Positions 14,942 through 22,912 of a DNA stretch of 44,780 nucleotides are shown piece after piece. Under the pieces are notes generated by a model. It ran no database searches and had not been told where the DNA came from. It saw only the letters and a program-made list of their open reading frames with translations. Source of the DNA: JAZDJP01 sp043803805 (GTDB lineage Bacteria > Planctomycetota > JAZDJP01); contig JAZDJP010000132.1 in NCBI GenBank assembly GCA_043803805.1, forward strand, positions 1 to 44,780, given 5' to 3'. Within the stretch, counting starts at the first letter, position 1. The number at the start of each line of letters is the position of its first letter. The translations under genes and the position numbers were made by a program.

Positions 14942-16419
14942 ACCGGTTCCGCATCAGTATCCTTCTCATTTCCGCCGCGGCGCTTCTCGCCGGTTGCGAC
15001 GGCGCCCCGGACTCCCGCGCCGGATTCCGGCCTCCGCGGAACTGGCGGGAGTTGTCGCTGCCCGTACGGACCGACTTTGCCCCCATGCCCTGCGAAAAAC
15101 ACACCCTTCCGAATGGCATCGTTGTATTCCTGGCCGAGGACCACGAACTCCCTCTGGTGTCGGTGAAAATCGCGTTCCGGGGCGGCTCCGTCCACGAGCC
15201 GGCCGGGAAGACGGGACTGGCGGACATCCTGACGGAGACCCTGCGGAGCGGCGGGACCGGGACCCTTCCGGCCGAGCGGTTCGACGAGGCGCTCGAGGAC
15301 ATCGCCGCCAATCTCGCCATCGGGGTGGAACTCGACCGCACCACGGTTTCATTTTCGGTCCTGAAGGAGGATGTGGGCCGCGGGTTCGAACTTCTCACGG
15401 ATCTCCTCCGGAATCCCGCTCTGCCGCCCGAAAAAATGAAACTGGCCCTCGATCGGGCGCGGTCGAAAATCGCCCGGCGGAACGACAACACCGGCGAGAT
15501 CGCCTCGCGGGAATTCCGGAAACTGCTCTATGGCGCGGACTCCCCCTGGGCCGCCACGTCGGAATACGCCTCGCTCGACCGGATCACCCGGGAAGACCTT
15601 GCCGACTTCCACCGCCTCGTCTTCCAGCCGCGCGGGATGATCGTCGGCGCCTGGGGCGACTTCAACGCCGCCGACATGAAAAAACGGATCGAGGCCGCCT
15701 TCGAATCGTGGAAGGGCGACGGGCGGGAGTTGCCGGCGGTGGCGCGTCCGGTGGCAACGACCCCGATGTCGGTCCACCTGGCGAGGAAGGAGAATGTCAA
15801 CCAGACACAGATCATGCTTGGGCGGTTTCTGGAACTGCGCCGGAACTCGCCGGATTACGCCGCGGTCATCCTCGTGAACGAGATCCTTTCCGGAAGTTTT
15901 GGCTCCCGTCTCTTCAACGAGGTCCGGACGAAACGCGGGCTGGCCTACACGGTGGGCGGGGCGATCATCGCCCCCTATGAGGATCGCCCGGCCGTCTTCC
16001 GGGCCGCGTGCCAGACCCGTTCCGACGCGACGGTGGAGGCCATCGGGGTCATCCGGGACGAGATACGCAAACTGAAGACCGCCGGGGCGACGGCGGACGA
16101 ACTCCGGCAGGCGAGGGATTCCGTTCTCAACACGTTCGTCTTCGAGGCCGCCACGAAGGACGACATCGTGAGCCGCCGTATGCACTACGAGTTCTACGGG
16201 TATCCCCCGGACTTCGCCAATCGGGTGTTTACGCGGATCGCGACCCTTTCTCTGGCGGAAGTCAACGCCGCCGCCGCGCGTTACCTGGACGGGGACAACG
16301 TGGTGATTCTCGCCGTGGGGGACGACAAGGCCTTCGGGAAACCGCTCTCGGCGCTCGGGGACGTCAGGGACGTGGACATCATCATTCCCTCGCCGGCGCC
16401 GCCCCAAACGGGGCCGTAG
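14938..16419 (+). CDS. M16 peptidase-like lipoprotein, non-catalytic subunit
   Basis: A 493-residue protein with a lipobox (LLISAAALLAGC), so it should be lipid-anchored at Cys20. It has the two-lobed M16 fold. Where the catalytic subunit has HLMEH this one reads GLADILTETLRSGGTG, so the zinc ligands are missing. RFLELRRNSPDYAAVILVNEILSGSFGSRLFNEVRTKRGLAY includes the conserved R/Y signature of the C-terminal M16 lobe. M16B enzymes commonly work as an active/inactive heterodimer encoded by adjacent genes. The ATGA overlap supports equal expression. The membrane anchor may hold the complex at the periplasmic face or outer membrane. Confidence 0.9.
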   Translation: MNRFRISILLISAAALLAGCDGAPDSRAGFRPPRNWRELSLPVRTDFAPMPCEKHTLPNGIVVFLAEDHELPLVSVKIAFRGGSVHEPAGKTGLADILTETLRSGGTGTLPAERFDEALEDIAANLAIGVELDRTTVSFSVLKEDVGRGFELLTDLLRNPALPPEKMKLALDRARSKIARRNDNTGEIASREFRKLLYGADSPWAATSEYASLDRITREDLADFHRLVFQPRGMIVGAWGDFNAADMKKRIEAAFESWKGDGRELPAVARPVATTPMSVHLARKENVNQTQIMLGRFLELRRNSPDYAAVILVNEILSGSFGSRLFNEVRTKRGLAYTVGGAIIAPYEDRPAVFRAACQTRSDATVEAIGVIRDEIRKLKTAGATADELRQARDSVLNTFVFEAATKDDIVSRRMHYEFYGYPPDFANRVFTRIATLSLAEVNAAAARYLDGDNVVILAVGDDKAFGKPLSALGDVRDVDIIIPSPAPPQTGP

Positions 16420-16600
16420 AACAATTCACGAGGGAATCCGCTCATCCTGGGCTTGCCTGCCCCGTGCGTCCACGCCACGGGGTTTGCCCCGTACGTCTTC
16501 GTCACGGGGTCGAAGGATGAGCCATGCGTCTCGCTCATGGTTCGTGGTTCGACATTTATATTAATTTTCAGGGAATGCTCACCATGAACGGGACTTCATC
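16417..16600 (+). repeat. Dispersed CTCATCCT...AGGATGAG repeat, copy 1
   Basis: Begins TAGAACAATTCAC, using the stop codon of the M16 lipoprotein. It continues with CTCATCCTGGGCTTG, a GC-rich insert and TCGAAGGATGAG, which pairs with the first arm, then GGTTCGTGGTTCGACATTTAT and GGAATGCTCACCATGAACGG. Close copies lie at 38669-38820 (inverted) and 41519-41698. The interval to murJ (16601-16632) shows nothing else. Confidence 0.8.
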
Positions 16601-16632
16601 GAAATGTTATTGGGGATGATCGTCCGGCCGTT

Positions 16633-18279
16633 TCAACGCCCTTCTCCGTTCCCCGTCCCTTGCCCCAATCGCCGTCGCAGTCCTCCGGCGAGTTCGGCGA
16701 GTTCGCCCACCCGGAACAGGTGGCACATCCCCGCATAAACGGCGATCCCGGCCATCACGCACGTTCCCACCACGGCGATCTCGCGGGCCGTCGTCGCATA
16801 TCCCATCATGCCCGCCAGCCATCGTTCAAGCGCCCACACCATCGCTCCCATGAAAAGCCCGGCGGCCAGCATGCGGGCAACCGGATTGGCGATGCTGTTC
16901 CCCGGGGCGTCATTCCGGATCGCGCGATGAAGGAACAGTGCCAGAACGCCCGCGTTCACCAGGGCGCCGAGCGCCGTTCCGAGCGCGAGGCCGAAGACGC
17001 CGAGGGTGCGGTAGGTCAGCGCGTTGAACACGATGTTCGTGGCGACGGCGCCGGTGGACGCCAGGAGAGGCACCCGCGCGCGATCCAGCGCGTAGAACGC
17101 GGAGGCCATCACCTTCACGGCGGCGTAGAAAACCAGTCCGAGGGCGTATCCCAGGAGCGCCCGGCCGGTGGAGGCTGTGTCCTCCCCGGTGAACCGGCCG
17201 TGCTGATAGATCAGGCGGATGACGGGCTCCGCCAGGACGATGAGTCCGATGCTGGAGGGGATTGTGAGGAACGCGACATGCCGGAGGCCCTGGGCGAGTC
17301 CCGTCCGGAGCGCCGGGATGTCCCGTTCCGCCGCCGAGCGCGCCATCGCCGCGCCGGTCACCGTGGCCACCGCCACCCCGAACAATCCGATGGGCAGGTA
17401 CATCAATCGGAAGGCGTAGTTGAGATGGGCGTTGGCTCCCGGCAGATGACTGGCGAATTGGGTATTCACGAAAATATTGATCTGGACCGCGGCCAGCCCG
17501 ATGGTCGCCGGCCCCATGAGGCGGAGGATCCGCCGCACCCCCGGATCGGCGAGGTTCCCCGCGACGCGCGGCCGCGGGCGGTACCCCAGCCGCCAGAGCG
17601 GCGGCACCTGGACGGCCAGTTGCAGGACCCCGCCGGCCAGAGTTCCGAGGGACCAGCCGACGACCGCGACGCGGGGATCGGCCCCCGACAGATACAATCC
17701 CGCCCCGACGGCGATGGCCGCGATGTTGAACAGCGCCGGCGCGAGGGCGGGCGCCGTGAAACGCTCCTGGGCGTTCAGCATTCCCATGGTCACCGCGGCC
17801 AGCGACACCAGGAGCAGAAAAGGGGCCATGATCCGGGCGAGATGGGCGGTGACGGCGGCCTTGTCCGGATCGAATCCGGGCGCGAGCAGGGATACGATTT
17901 GCGGCGCCAGCGCCATGGCCAGAATCACGAGCGCCCCGACCGACGCCATCACGCCGCCAACGACCCGATTTCCAAGAACGTACGCCCGGTCGCGCCCTTC
18001 CCCGGACTCCACCCGGGCGAAGGAGGGGACGAACGCGGCGGAAAGCGCGCCCTCGGCGAAGAGGTCGCGCAGGAGGTTGGGGACGCGGAAGGCGACCACG
18101 AAGGCGTCGGCCAGCGCCCCGGCGCCCAGAAGCGCCGCGAACACCTGGTCGCGCACAAGCCCCAGCACCCGCGAGACGAGCGTGAAGGCGCTCACGGAAA
18201 GCGTCCGCGACAGACGCGAGGCGGACGGCCGGGATTCGGGCGGTGGGGTCATTGCCGCAGGACCATTTGAGAAGGGCAT
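16633..18279 (-). CDS. murJ: Lipid II flippase MurJ
   Basis: A 548-residue, roughly 14-helix membrane protein of the MOP superfamily that flips lipid II across the inner membrane for peptidoglycan synthesis. The N-terminal SRVLGLVRDQVFAALLGAGALADAFVVAFRVPN and LLRDLFAEGALSAAFVPSF are diagnostic MurJ sequences, with ARIMAPFLLLVSLAAVTMGMLNAQERF and LIYQHGRFT later. The ATG at 18279 is close to AAGGG; the ATG at 18252 is an alternative that would remove nine residues. A TTACAC-17-TATAAT promoter lies 40-68 bases upstream. It is transcribed away from the DUF58 gene and convergent with the M16 pair. Confidence 0.95.
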   Translation of the reverse strand: MPFSNGPAAMTPPPESRPSASRLSRTLSVSAFTLVSRVLGLVRDQVFAALLGAGALADAFVVAFRVPNLLRDLFAEGALSAAFVPSFARVESGEGRDRAYVLGNRVVGGVMASVGALVILAMALAPQIVSLLAPGFDPDKAAVTAHLARIMAPFLLLVSLAAVTMGMLNAQERFTAPALAPALFNIAAIAVGAGLYLSGADPRVAVVGWSLGTLAGGVLQLAVQVPPLWRLGYRPRPRVAGNLADPGVRRILRLMGPATIGLAAVQINIFVNTQFASHLPGANAHLNYAFRLMYLPIGLFGVAVATVTGAAMARSAAERDIPALRTGLAQGLRHVAFLTIPSSIGLIVLAEPVIRLIYQHGRFTGEDTASTGRALLGYALGLVFYAAVKVMASAFYALDRARVPLLASTGAVATNIVFNALTYRTLGVFGLALGTALGALVNAGVLALFLHRAIRNDAPGNSIANPVARMLAAGLFMGAMVWALERWLAGMMGYATTAREIAVVGTCVMAGIAVYAGMCHLFRVGELAELAGGLRRRLGQGTGNGEGR

Positions 18280-18318
18280 CCCTTGAAAAGGAGGTCTGGA
18301 CTTCGCGACCGAAGGGGA

Positions 18319-18347
18319 ATTATATCATCTCCGGAAAAATCGTGTAA
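18319..18347 (-). promoter_or_regulatory. Promoter of murJ
   Basis: On the minus strand TTACAC (18342-18347), 17-base spacer and a perfect TATAAT (18319-18324), about 40 bases before the murJ ATG. Confidence 0.6.
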
Positions 18348-18410
18348 GAAATCCGCCCCCGGCCGGTTATAAGGGATCGGTCTCCGGACGGAGGCCGCCC
18401 CCGTTTCATT

Positions 18411-18438
18411 TTGCATGCCCGTCCCGCCCCCCTATAAT
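18411..18438 (+). promoter_or_regulatory. Promoter of the DUF58-BatA operon
   Basis: TTGCAT (18411-18416), 16-base spacer and a perfect TATAAT (18433-18438). It gives a leader of about 143 bases that contains the tandem CCACGA repeat. Confidence 0.6.
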
Positions 18439-18496
18439 GTCATCTGGTTTATTCCGCGAGATACGCTTCACGAGTGACGAGCGACGGTATTTACGG

Positions 18497-18587
18497 CGGG
18501 GTTTCTGCGAACCACGATCAACGACCCACGATCCACGCTTCCGGGGTTTCTGCGATTCACGACTCACGAACCACGAGCCACGCTTCC
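18497..18587 (+). repeat. Tandem 45-base CCACGA-type repeat in a 5' leader
   Basis: Two imperfect copies (18497-18541, 18542-18587), each beginning CGGGGTTTCTGCGA and continuing with CCACGA-like units to CCACGCTT. The second ends exactly at the DUF58 ATG (CGCTTCCATG). Related units occur at 22881-22912, 38684-38700 and 41467-41507. Confidence 0.75.
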
Positions 18588-19466
18588 ATGCCCCTGCTCT
18601 TCGACAGCGACTTCCTGAAGAAACTCGAATACCTGGATCTTGTCGCCAAAAAGATCCTCCGTGGCGAGATCCGGGCCGAGAAGGAGAGCGAACGCCGGGG
18701 GACGAGCCTCGAGTTCGCCGATTACCGCCGTTACGTCGCCGGGGACGATCTGCGTTATATTGATTGGAACGTCTACGGACGCCTCGACGTCCTCGTTCTC
18801 AAACAGTTTCAGGAGGAGGAGGATATCCACCTGTATGTGTTCCTTGACCGGAGCCGCTCCATGGGCTACGGGCGGTTCAATAAATTCGATTACGCGAGGC
18901 GCCTCGCGGCGGCGTTTGTCTATCTGGCTCTGGCCAACGGCGACCGGGCGAGCGTGGTGCCGTTTTCGGACACGGCGGGGGAGGGGCTTCGGAATCTCCG
19001 GGGCAAGAAAAACGTCATCCCGACGCTGGAGTTTCTCGGGAACATCGCGCCGGCGGGCGAGACCCGCATGGCGGCCAGTTTCCGCCGCGGATTCTCCGGG
19101 CGGCGCGGACGGGGCGTGGCCGTGGTCATTTCGGATTTCTTTTCGGGGGATTCCTTCGAGGATGGGCTTTCGTTTCTGGCCTCCCAGCGGTTTGATGTTC
19201 ATGTGATTCACGTGTACGATCCCCGGGAGAGAAGGCCCGAATTCCGGGGGGCGCTGGAGATCGAGGACATCGAGGCGGGGACGCGCCGGGACATCGAGGT
19301 GACCCCGGGGCTTCTGGAAAGTTACGCGGCGGCCTTCGGGGAGCATCAGGAGGGAATCCTCGCCGCGTGCCGGCGCCTGCGCCTCGCGTCGGCGAGCGTC
19401 TCGACGGAGGTGCCGTTCGAGGCGACGGTGTTGCAGTTGCTGCGGGAACGGAAAATTCTGGCGTAG
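18588..19466 (+). CDS. DUF58 (vWA-like) protein
   Basis: A 292-residue cytosolic protein. It has the DUF58 signature GTSLEFADYRRYVAGDDLR, then YIDWNVYGRLDVLVLKQF, then LDRSRSMGYG, a MIDAS-like segment. DUF58 proteins usually accompany a MoxR AAA+ ATPase and BatA-type vWA membrane proteins and are thought to help metal insertion or protein-complex assembly. The BatA-like gene follows after 40 bases, but no MoxR gene is in the window. The start at 18588 begins MPLLFDSDFLKKLEYL, as in homologues. No clear Shine-Dalgarno is seen because a repeat ends at the ATG. The TAG stop is the first triplet of a perfect palindrome. Confidence 0.9.
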   Translation: MPLLFDSDFLKKLEYLDLVAKKILRGEIRAEKESERRGTSLEFADYRRYVAGDDLRYIDWNVYGRLDVLVLKQFQEEEDIHLYVFLDRSRSMGYGRFNKFDYARRLAAAFVYLALANGDRASVVPFSDTAGEGLRNLRGKKNVIPTLEFLGNIAPAGETRMAASFRRGFSGRRGRGVAVVISDFFSGDSFEDGLSFLASQRFDVHVIHVYDPRERRPEFRGALEIEDIEAGTRRDIEVTPGLLESYAAAFGEHQEGILAACRRLRLASASVSTEVPFEATVLQLLRERKILA

Positions 19467-19490
19467 GGGCGGGTTTCAAACCCGCCCCTA
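19464..19490. repeat. Perfect 27-base palindrome starting at a stop codon
   Basis: Arms TAGGGGCGGGTTT (19464-19476) and AAACCCGCCCCTA (19478-19490) flank a single C. Its first three bases are the stop codon of the DUF58 gene. It would form a strong hairpin between the two operon genes. There is no U-tract, so it is not a classical terminator. Confidence 0.85.
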
Positions 19491-19506
19491 CATCGGCGGA
19501 TGGCCT

Positions 19507-21381
19507 ATGCTGACCTTCCTTAATCCGATCGCCTTCTGGGGTTTCGCCCTCGCGGCGCCGATCATTCTGCTCTACCTGGTCCGCCGGCGGATGCGTCGGG
19601 AGGTGGTGCCCACGATCGCCCTCTGGGAACGCGCCGCCGCACGGGACCGGACCCATCCGCTTTTTTTCCGAATCCAGCACATCCTGTCGCTCCTGGCGCA
19701 ACTGGCGATCCTCGCCCTGTTGGTCCTTGCCCTCGCCCGGCCGGTCTGGTCCGCCCGGGCGGCGCGGGAGTCGCGATGGGCGGTGGTCCTTGATACGTCG
19801 GCGAGCATGGGGGCGGTCGAACGCGGGGGCCGGACGCGTCTGGCGATGGCGGCGGAGCATCTCCGGCGGACCCTCGCCGCGTTGCCGGAATTCCCGGACC
19901 TGACGGTGCTCACCTCGTCGCGCCCCCCGGCCGCGAGCGGGCCTCTCCGCTCGGCGCGGGCGCTGGACGCGTTTCTGGCGGGCGTCGCCCCTTCGGCCGT
20001 CACAATCCGTCTGGCCGAGGCCGCCGGGACCGCGCGGGGAATTCTCGGGGAGATCGCCTCCGGCCGGCGGCTCCTCGTGCTCACGGACGGCCAGGATTCC
20101 GACACGACGGAGGTGGCGAAGTCGGGGGCGGAGGTGGTGGCGTTCGGGGAGGCGTCGGCGAATGTTTCGCTGGAGGCCTTCGATGTCGCGCCGGAGCGGG
20201 AAACGGCCACGGATGAAGTGCTTTTCGTCCTGAAAAATCACGGGGACGCCGAAACGGCCGTCGAGGTGGTCCTGTCCCTGAATTTCCAGACGTTCAAGGT
20301 CTATCCCGAAAAACTCGCTCCCGGCGAACGGCTCGTCCGCCGTCATCCCCTGATGCTTTCCGAACGGGGGCTGGTGACGGCGCATCTGGCGCCGGGGGAC
20401 GCCCTGGCGGCCGACGACACCGCGTTTGCCGTGGCGGAGTCCTTCGCGCCGGCGCCGGTGGTCGTGGCCGCGCCGCAGGGCCGGGCCAATGGTTTTTTAA
20501 TGGCGGCGCTTCGCGAGATGGGGGGCGTGGTGCGCGCCGGGGACGTGCGCGTCGTCGCCCCGGAGGATCTGCCGGAGAAACCGGGCCCGCGCGACATCTG
20601 GATATTCGATCGCGTTTCCCCGCCCCGGGAGATGACGGAGGGCCGGTTTTTGTTCTGGGCGTCGCCGCCGGAACGCCTGCCCCTGGCGCTCGCCGGGACG
20701 CGCCCCGGCGGGGCGATCGCGGTCAATCTCGCGGATCACCCTCTGGTGCGCTTCGTTTCATTCCGGAATCTTGTCGCCCCGACGCTGACGGTGGTGAAGC
20801 CGGCGGAGGCCCTGGCGCTCCCGGCCGTCACGTCCGCCGGGCCGATCCTCGCGGCGAAGCGGACGAGCTCCCTCGGAGTGGTGTACGTCGGTGTGGATCT
20901 GGCCGCCTCCAACCTCGCGCTTCTTCCGGATTTCCCGATACTCCTCCGGAATATCCTGATCTGGCTTGACGAGCCCGGCCGTCGTCCCGTGCCGCGCGCC
21001 GTTTCGGCCGGGGAATCGGTGGAACCCGCCGCGCCCCTGCCGCCGGCCGTGCGGGAGGTGACGGTCCGGCGTCCCGCCGGCCCGTGGGGGCCCGAGGCGG
21101 CTTGGACTCTGCACGTCCGCGACGGGAATTTCACGTTCGCCCGGACGGAAATCCCGGGACCCTATCGGTTTGAAATCGCAGGCAAGGCGTTCTGGACCGC
21201 GGCGAATTTCGACGCGCCGGAGGAATCGGACATCCGGCCGCGATACCGCACCGCCGGCCGGCCGGCCGTCCCGCCGGCCCCGCCCGCGCCGTCGGCGCCG
21301 CTCGCCCCGTGGCTCCTCGCCGCGGCGGCGGTTTTACTGGTTGTGGAATGGGTGCTCTATCACCGGCGGAGGATTGAGTAG
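19507..21381 (+). CDS. BatA-like membrane protein with vWA domain
   Basis: A 624-residue protein. The N-terminal double hairpin (FLNPIAFWGFALAAPIILLYL to RRRMRREVVPTIALWERA, then a second helix at about 58-80) is the BatA/aerotolerance N-terminal domain. A vWA domain follows with an intact MIDAS start, LDTSASMGAV (about 97-106), and LVLTDGQDSD. A long extracytoplasmic beta-rich part and a C-terminal helix (LAPWLLAAAAVLLVVEWVLYHRR) complete it. It is in an operon with the DUF58 gene and probably acts with it in membrane-associated complex assembly. Its TAG stop overlaps the second palindrome. Confidence 0.88.
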   Translation: MLTFLNPIAFWGFALAAPIILLYLVRRRMRREVVPTIALWERAAARDRTHPLFFRIQHILSLLAQLAILALLVLALARPVWSARAARESRWAVVLDTSASMGAVERGGRTRLAMAAEHLRRTLAALPEFPDLTVLTSSRPPAASGPLRSARALDAFLAGVAPSAVTIRLAEAAGTARGILGEIASGRRLLVLTDGQDSDTTEVAKSGAEVVAFGEASANVSLEAFDVAPERETATDEVLFVLKNHGDAETAVEVVLSLNFQTFKVYPEKLAPGERLVRRHPLMLSERGLVTAHLAPGDALAADDTAFAVAESFAPAPVVVAAPQGRANGFLMAALREMGGVVRAGDVRVVAPEDLPEKPGPRDIWIFDRVSPPREMTEGRFLFWASPPERLPLALAGTRPGGAIAVNLADHPLVRFVSFRNLVAPTLTVVKPAEALALPAVTSAGPILAAKRTSSLGVVYVGVDLAASNLALLPDFPILLRNILIWLDEPGRRPVPRAVSAGESVEPAAPLPPAVREVTVRRPAGPWGPEAAWTLHVRDGNFTFARTEIPGPYRFEIAGKAFWTAANFDAPEESDIRPRYRTAGRPAVPPAPPAPSAPLAPWLLAAAAVLLVVEWVLYHRRRIE

Positions 21382-21403
21382 GGGCACGGCGCGCCGTGCC
21401 CCT
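21380..21403. repeat. Perfect 24-base palindrome overlapping a stop codon
   Basis: AGGGGCACGGCG (21380-21391) is followed directly by its reverse complement CGCCGTGCCCCT (21392-21403). The AG belongs to the TAG stop of the BatA-like gene, so this repeats the arrangement at 19464 with a different arm sequence. Confidence 0.85.
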
Positions 21404-21456
21404 GCGGGTCACTCGTCAACTTCCCATATGGTCCGTCCCGCCCCGGCCGAAAAACG

Positions 21457-21484
21457 TTGAGCGGCTCGGTCCGCACGGTACAAT
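21457..21484 (+). promoter_or_regulatory. Putative promoter of the ADP-ribosylglycohydrolase gene
   Basis: TTGAGC (21457-21462), 16-base spacer and TACAAT (21479-21484), 32 bases before the GTG start. Confidence 0.5.
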
Positions 21485-21516
21485 CCCACTCAACCCCCAT
21501 TCCTCCGGAGCCTCTC

Positions 21517-22833
21517 GTGCCCTATCCCGTCATCCCCCAATTCCACGCCCATGCGGACAACCTGGAACGCTATGCCCAACTCAGGCACGAGTACGGGTCG
21601 AAGGGAGTCGGGAAAATCCTCGACCGGGCGGACCGGGCCTGTCGGGAGGCGGTGGCCGCGCTGAAACGCCTGCCGCCCTCCGCGAAAACCCGGCGGAACC
21701 GGCCGAACGCCCTCGCGGTCATCCGACGCCTGCGTCCGGCGGGGCCGCGACGGATGTGGAATGCCATCCCCCCCGATTTCCGGGACCGTCTCGAAGGGGC
21801 GTTTCTCGCGCGCATGGCCGGCTGCATCCTGGGCTCGCCGGTCGAGTTCACCACGATTGAACACATGGAATCCCTCGCGAAGGACAACCGCGAGAAATTC
21901 CCGCCGGTGGACTACTGGAAAGAGGTTCCGGAGGGGTGGCGGAAACGATACGAGTACAGTCTTCGCAGCGACTACACCCGCGGCCGGATGGACGGCGTGC
22001 CGGTGGACGACGACATCGCCTACACCCTTCTCGGGCTACTCATTCTCGAACGCTACGGCCCGGACTTCACGGTGGCGGACGTGGGCCGCGCCTGGAAGAA
22101 GCGGCTCCCCATCGCCTGCACGGCCGAGCGCGTGGCGCTGGACAACCTGAAAAAGGGGATTCCCGCGCGGCGGGCCGGCGCGGTGGAGAATCCCTACTGC
22201 GAGTGGATCGGCGCGGACATCCGCTCCGATCCATGGGGTTATCTCGCCCCCGGCTGGCCGGAGAAGGCGGCGGAACTCGCCTGGCGGGACGCGTACCTGT
22301 CCCACCGGCGCGAGGGGATCTACGGGGAGATGTTCTTCGCGGCCGCGATTTCCGCCGCGTTCGCGGTGGACGACCCGGTCGAGGCGCTTGAAATCGGGCT
22401 CACGGAAATCCCGCGTGACGCCGGGCTCGCGAAGGCCGTGAAATGGGCGCTGGCCGTTTCCCCGCGCATCCGGAACTACGCGCAGGCCCGCGCGGCGGTG
22501 GAGAAACGATTCAAGGGCATGCACCGGGTTCACACCATTAACAACGCCTGCCTCACCGTGTTCGGTATCGCCATCGGTAAAAAAGACGTCACCCGCGTCA
22601 TCGGTGAGACGGTGGCGATGGGCATGGACAACGACTGCACGGCGGCGACGGCCGGGAGCCTCGTCGGGGCCGTCGTGGGCGCCCGCGGCGTCCCGGCGCG
22701 CTGGACGCGCCCCTTCCGGAACAAGGTGCATTCTTACCTGCGGGGGCCGCGGATATTCAAGATTTCGGATTTGCTGGCGCGGTTCGAACGGCAGGCAAAG
22801 CGGGTGTTCTCGGCGGGGACGGGGGAGAAATAG
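21517..22833 (+). CDS. ADP-ribosylglycohydrolase-family protein
   Basis: A 438-residue protein. GAFLARMAGCILGSPVE, VPVDDDIAYTLLGLLILE and MGMDNDCTAATAGSLVGAVVGA correspond to the three conserved metal-binding regions of DraG/ARH proteins. The canonical last motif GGDTDTxAA is MDNDCTAA here and the TDDT site reads VDDD. Acidic ligands are therefore kept but the set is atypical, as in environmental subfamilies of unknown substrate. The GTG at 21517 is chosen because CGGAG lies seven bases before it; an in-frame TTG at 21457 coincides with the -35. It is a single-gene unit after the DUF58/BatA operon and convergent with the polyol dehydrogenase. Enzyme activity on ADP-ribosylated targets is inferred from family only. 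Confidence 0.82.
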   Translation: MPYPVIPQFHAHADNLERYAQLRHEYGSKGVGKILDRADRACREAVAALKRLPPSAKTRRNRPNALAVIRRLRPAGPRRMWNAIPPDFRDRLEGAFLARMAGCILGSPVEFTTIEHMESLAKDNREKFPPVDYWKEVPEGWRKRYEYSLRSDYTRGRMDGVPVDDDIAYTLLGLLILERYGPDFTVADVGRAWKKRLPIACTAERVALDNLKKGIPARRAGAVENPYCEWIGADIRSDPWGYLAPGWPEKAAELAWRDAYLSHRREGIYGEMFFAAAISAAFAVDDPVEALEIGLTEIPRDAGLAKAVKWALAVSPRIRNYAQARAAVEKRFKGMHRVHTINNACLTVFGIAIGKKDVTRVIGETVAMGMDNDCTAATAGSLVGAVVGARGVPARWTRPFRNKVHSYLRGPRIFKISDLLARFERQAKRVFSAGTGEK

Positions 22834-22880
22834 GGCCATTCCGGGGACTTGTCACCCACTGTCCATTTCGGTTTCTTTTC

Positions 22881-22912
22881 CGCGACTCACCAATCACGAT
22901 CCACGACTTCCA
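22881..22912. repeat. CCACGA-type repeat overlapping the polyol dehydrogenase C-terminus
   Basis: Units GACTCACC, AATCACGA, TCCACGAC and TTCCATG match the second tandem copy at 18552-18590. On the minus strand the repeat encodes the last residues (EVVDRDW) and the TGA of the dehydrogenase gene. Confidence 0.7.

Noticed and set aside
18497..18590. CCACGA arrays as a CRISPR array
   Set aside because: Only two long copies, imperfect, with no unique spacers between constant repeats and no cas genes; they are tandem degenerate repeats.
19464..19490. Rho-independent terminator between the DUF58 and BatA genes
   Set aside because: The hairpin lacks a T-tract on either side and lies between genes that should be co-transcribed; it is better read as a palindromic repeat.
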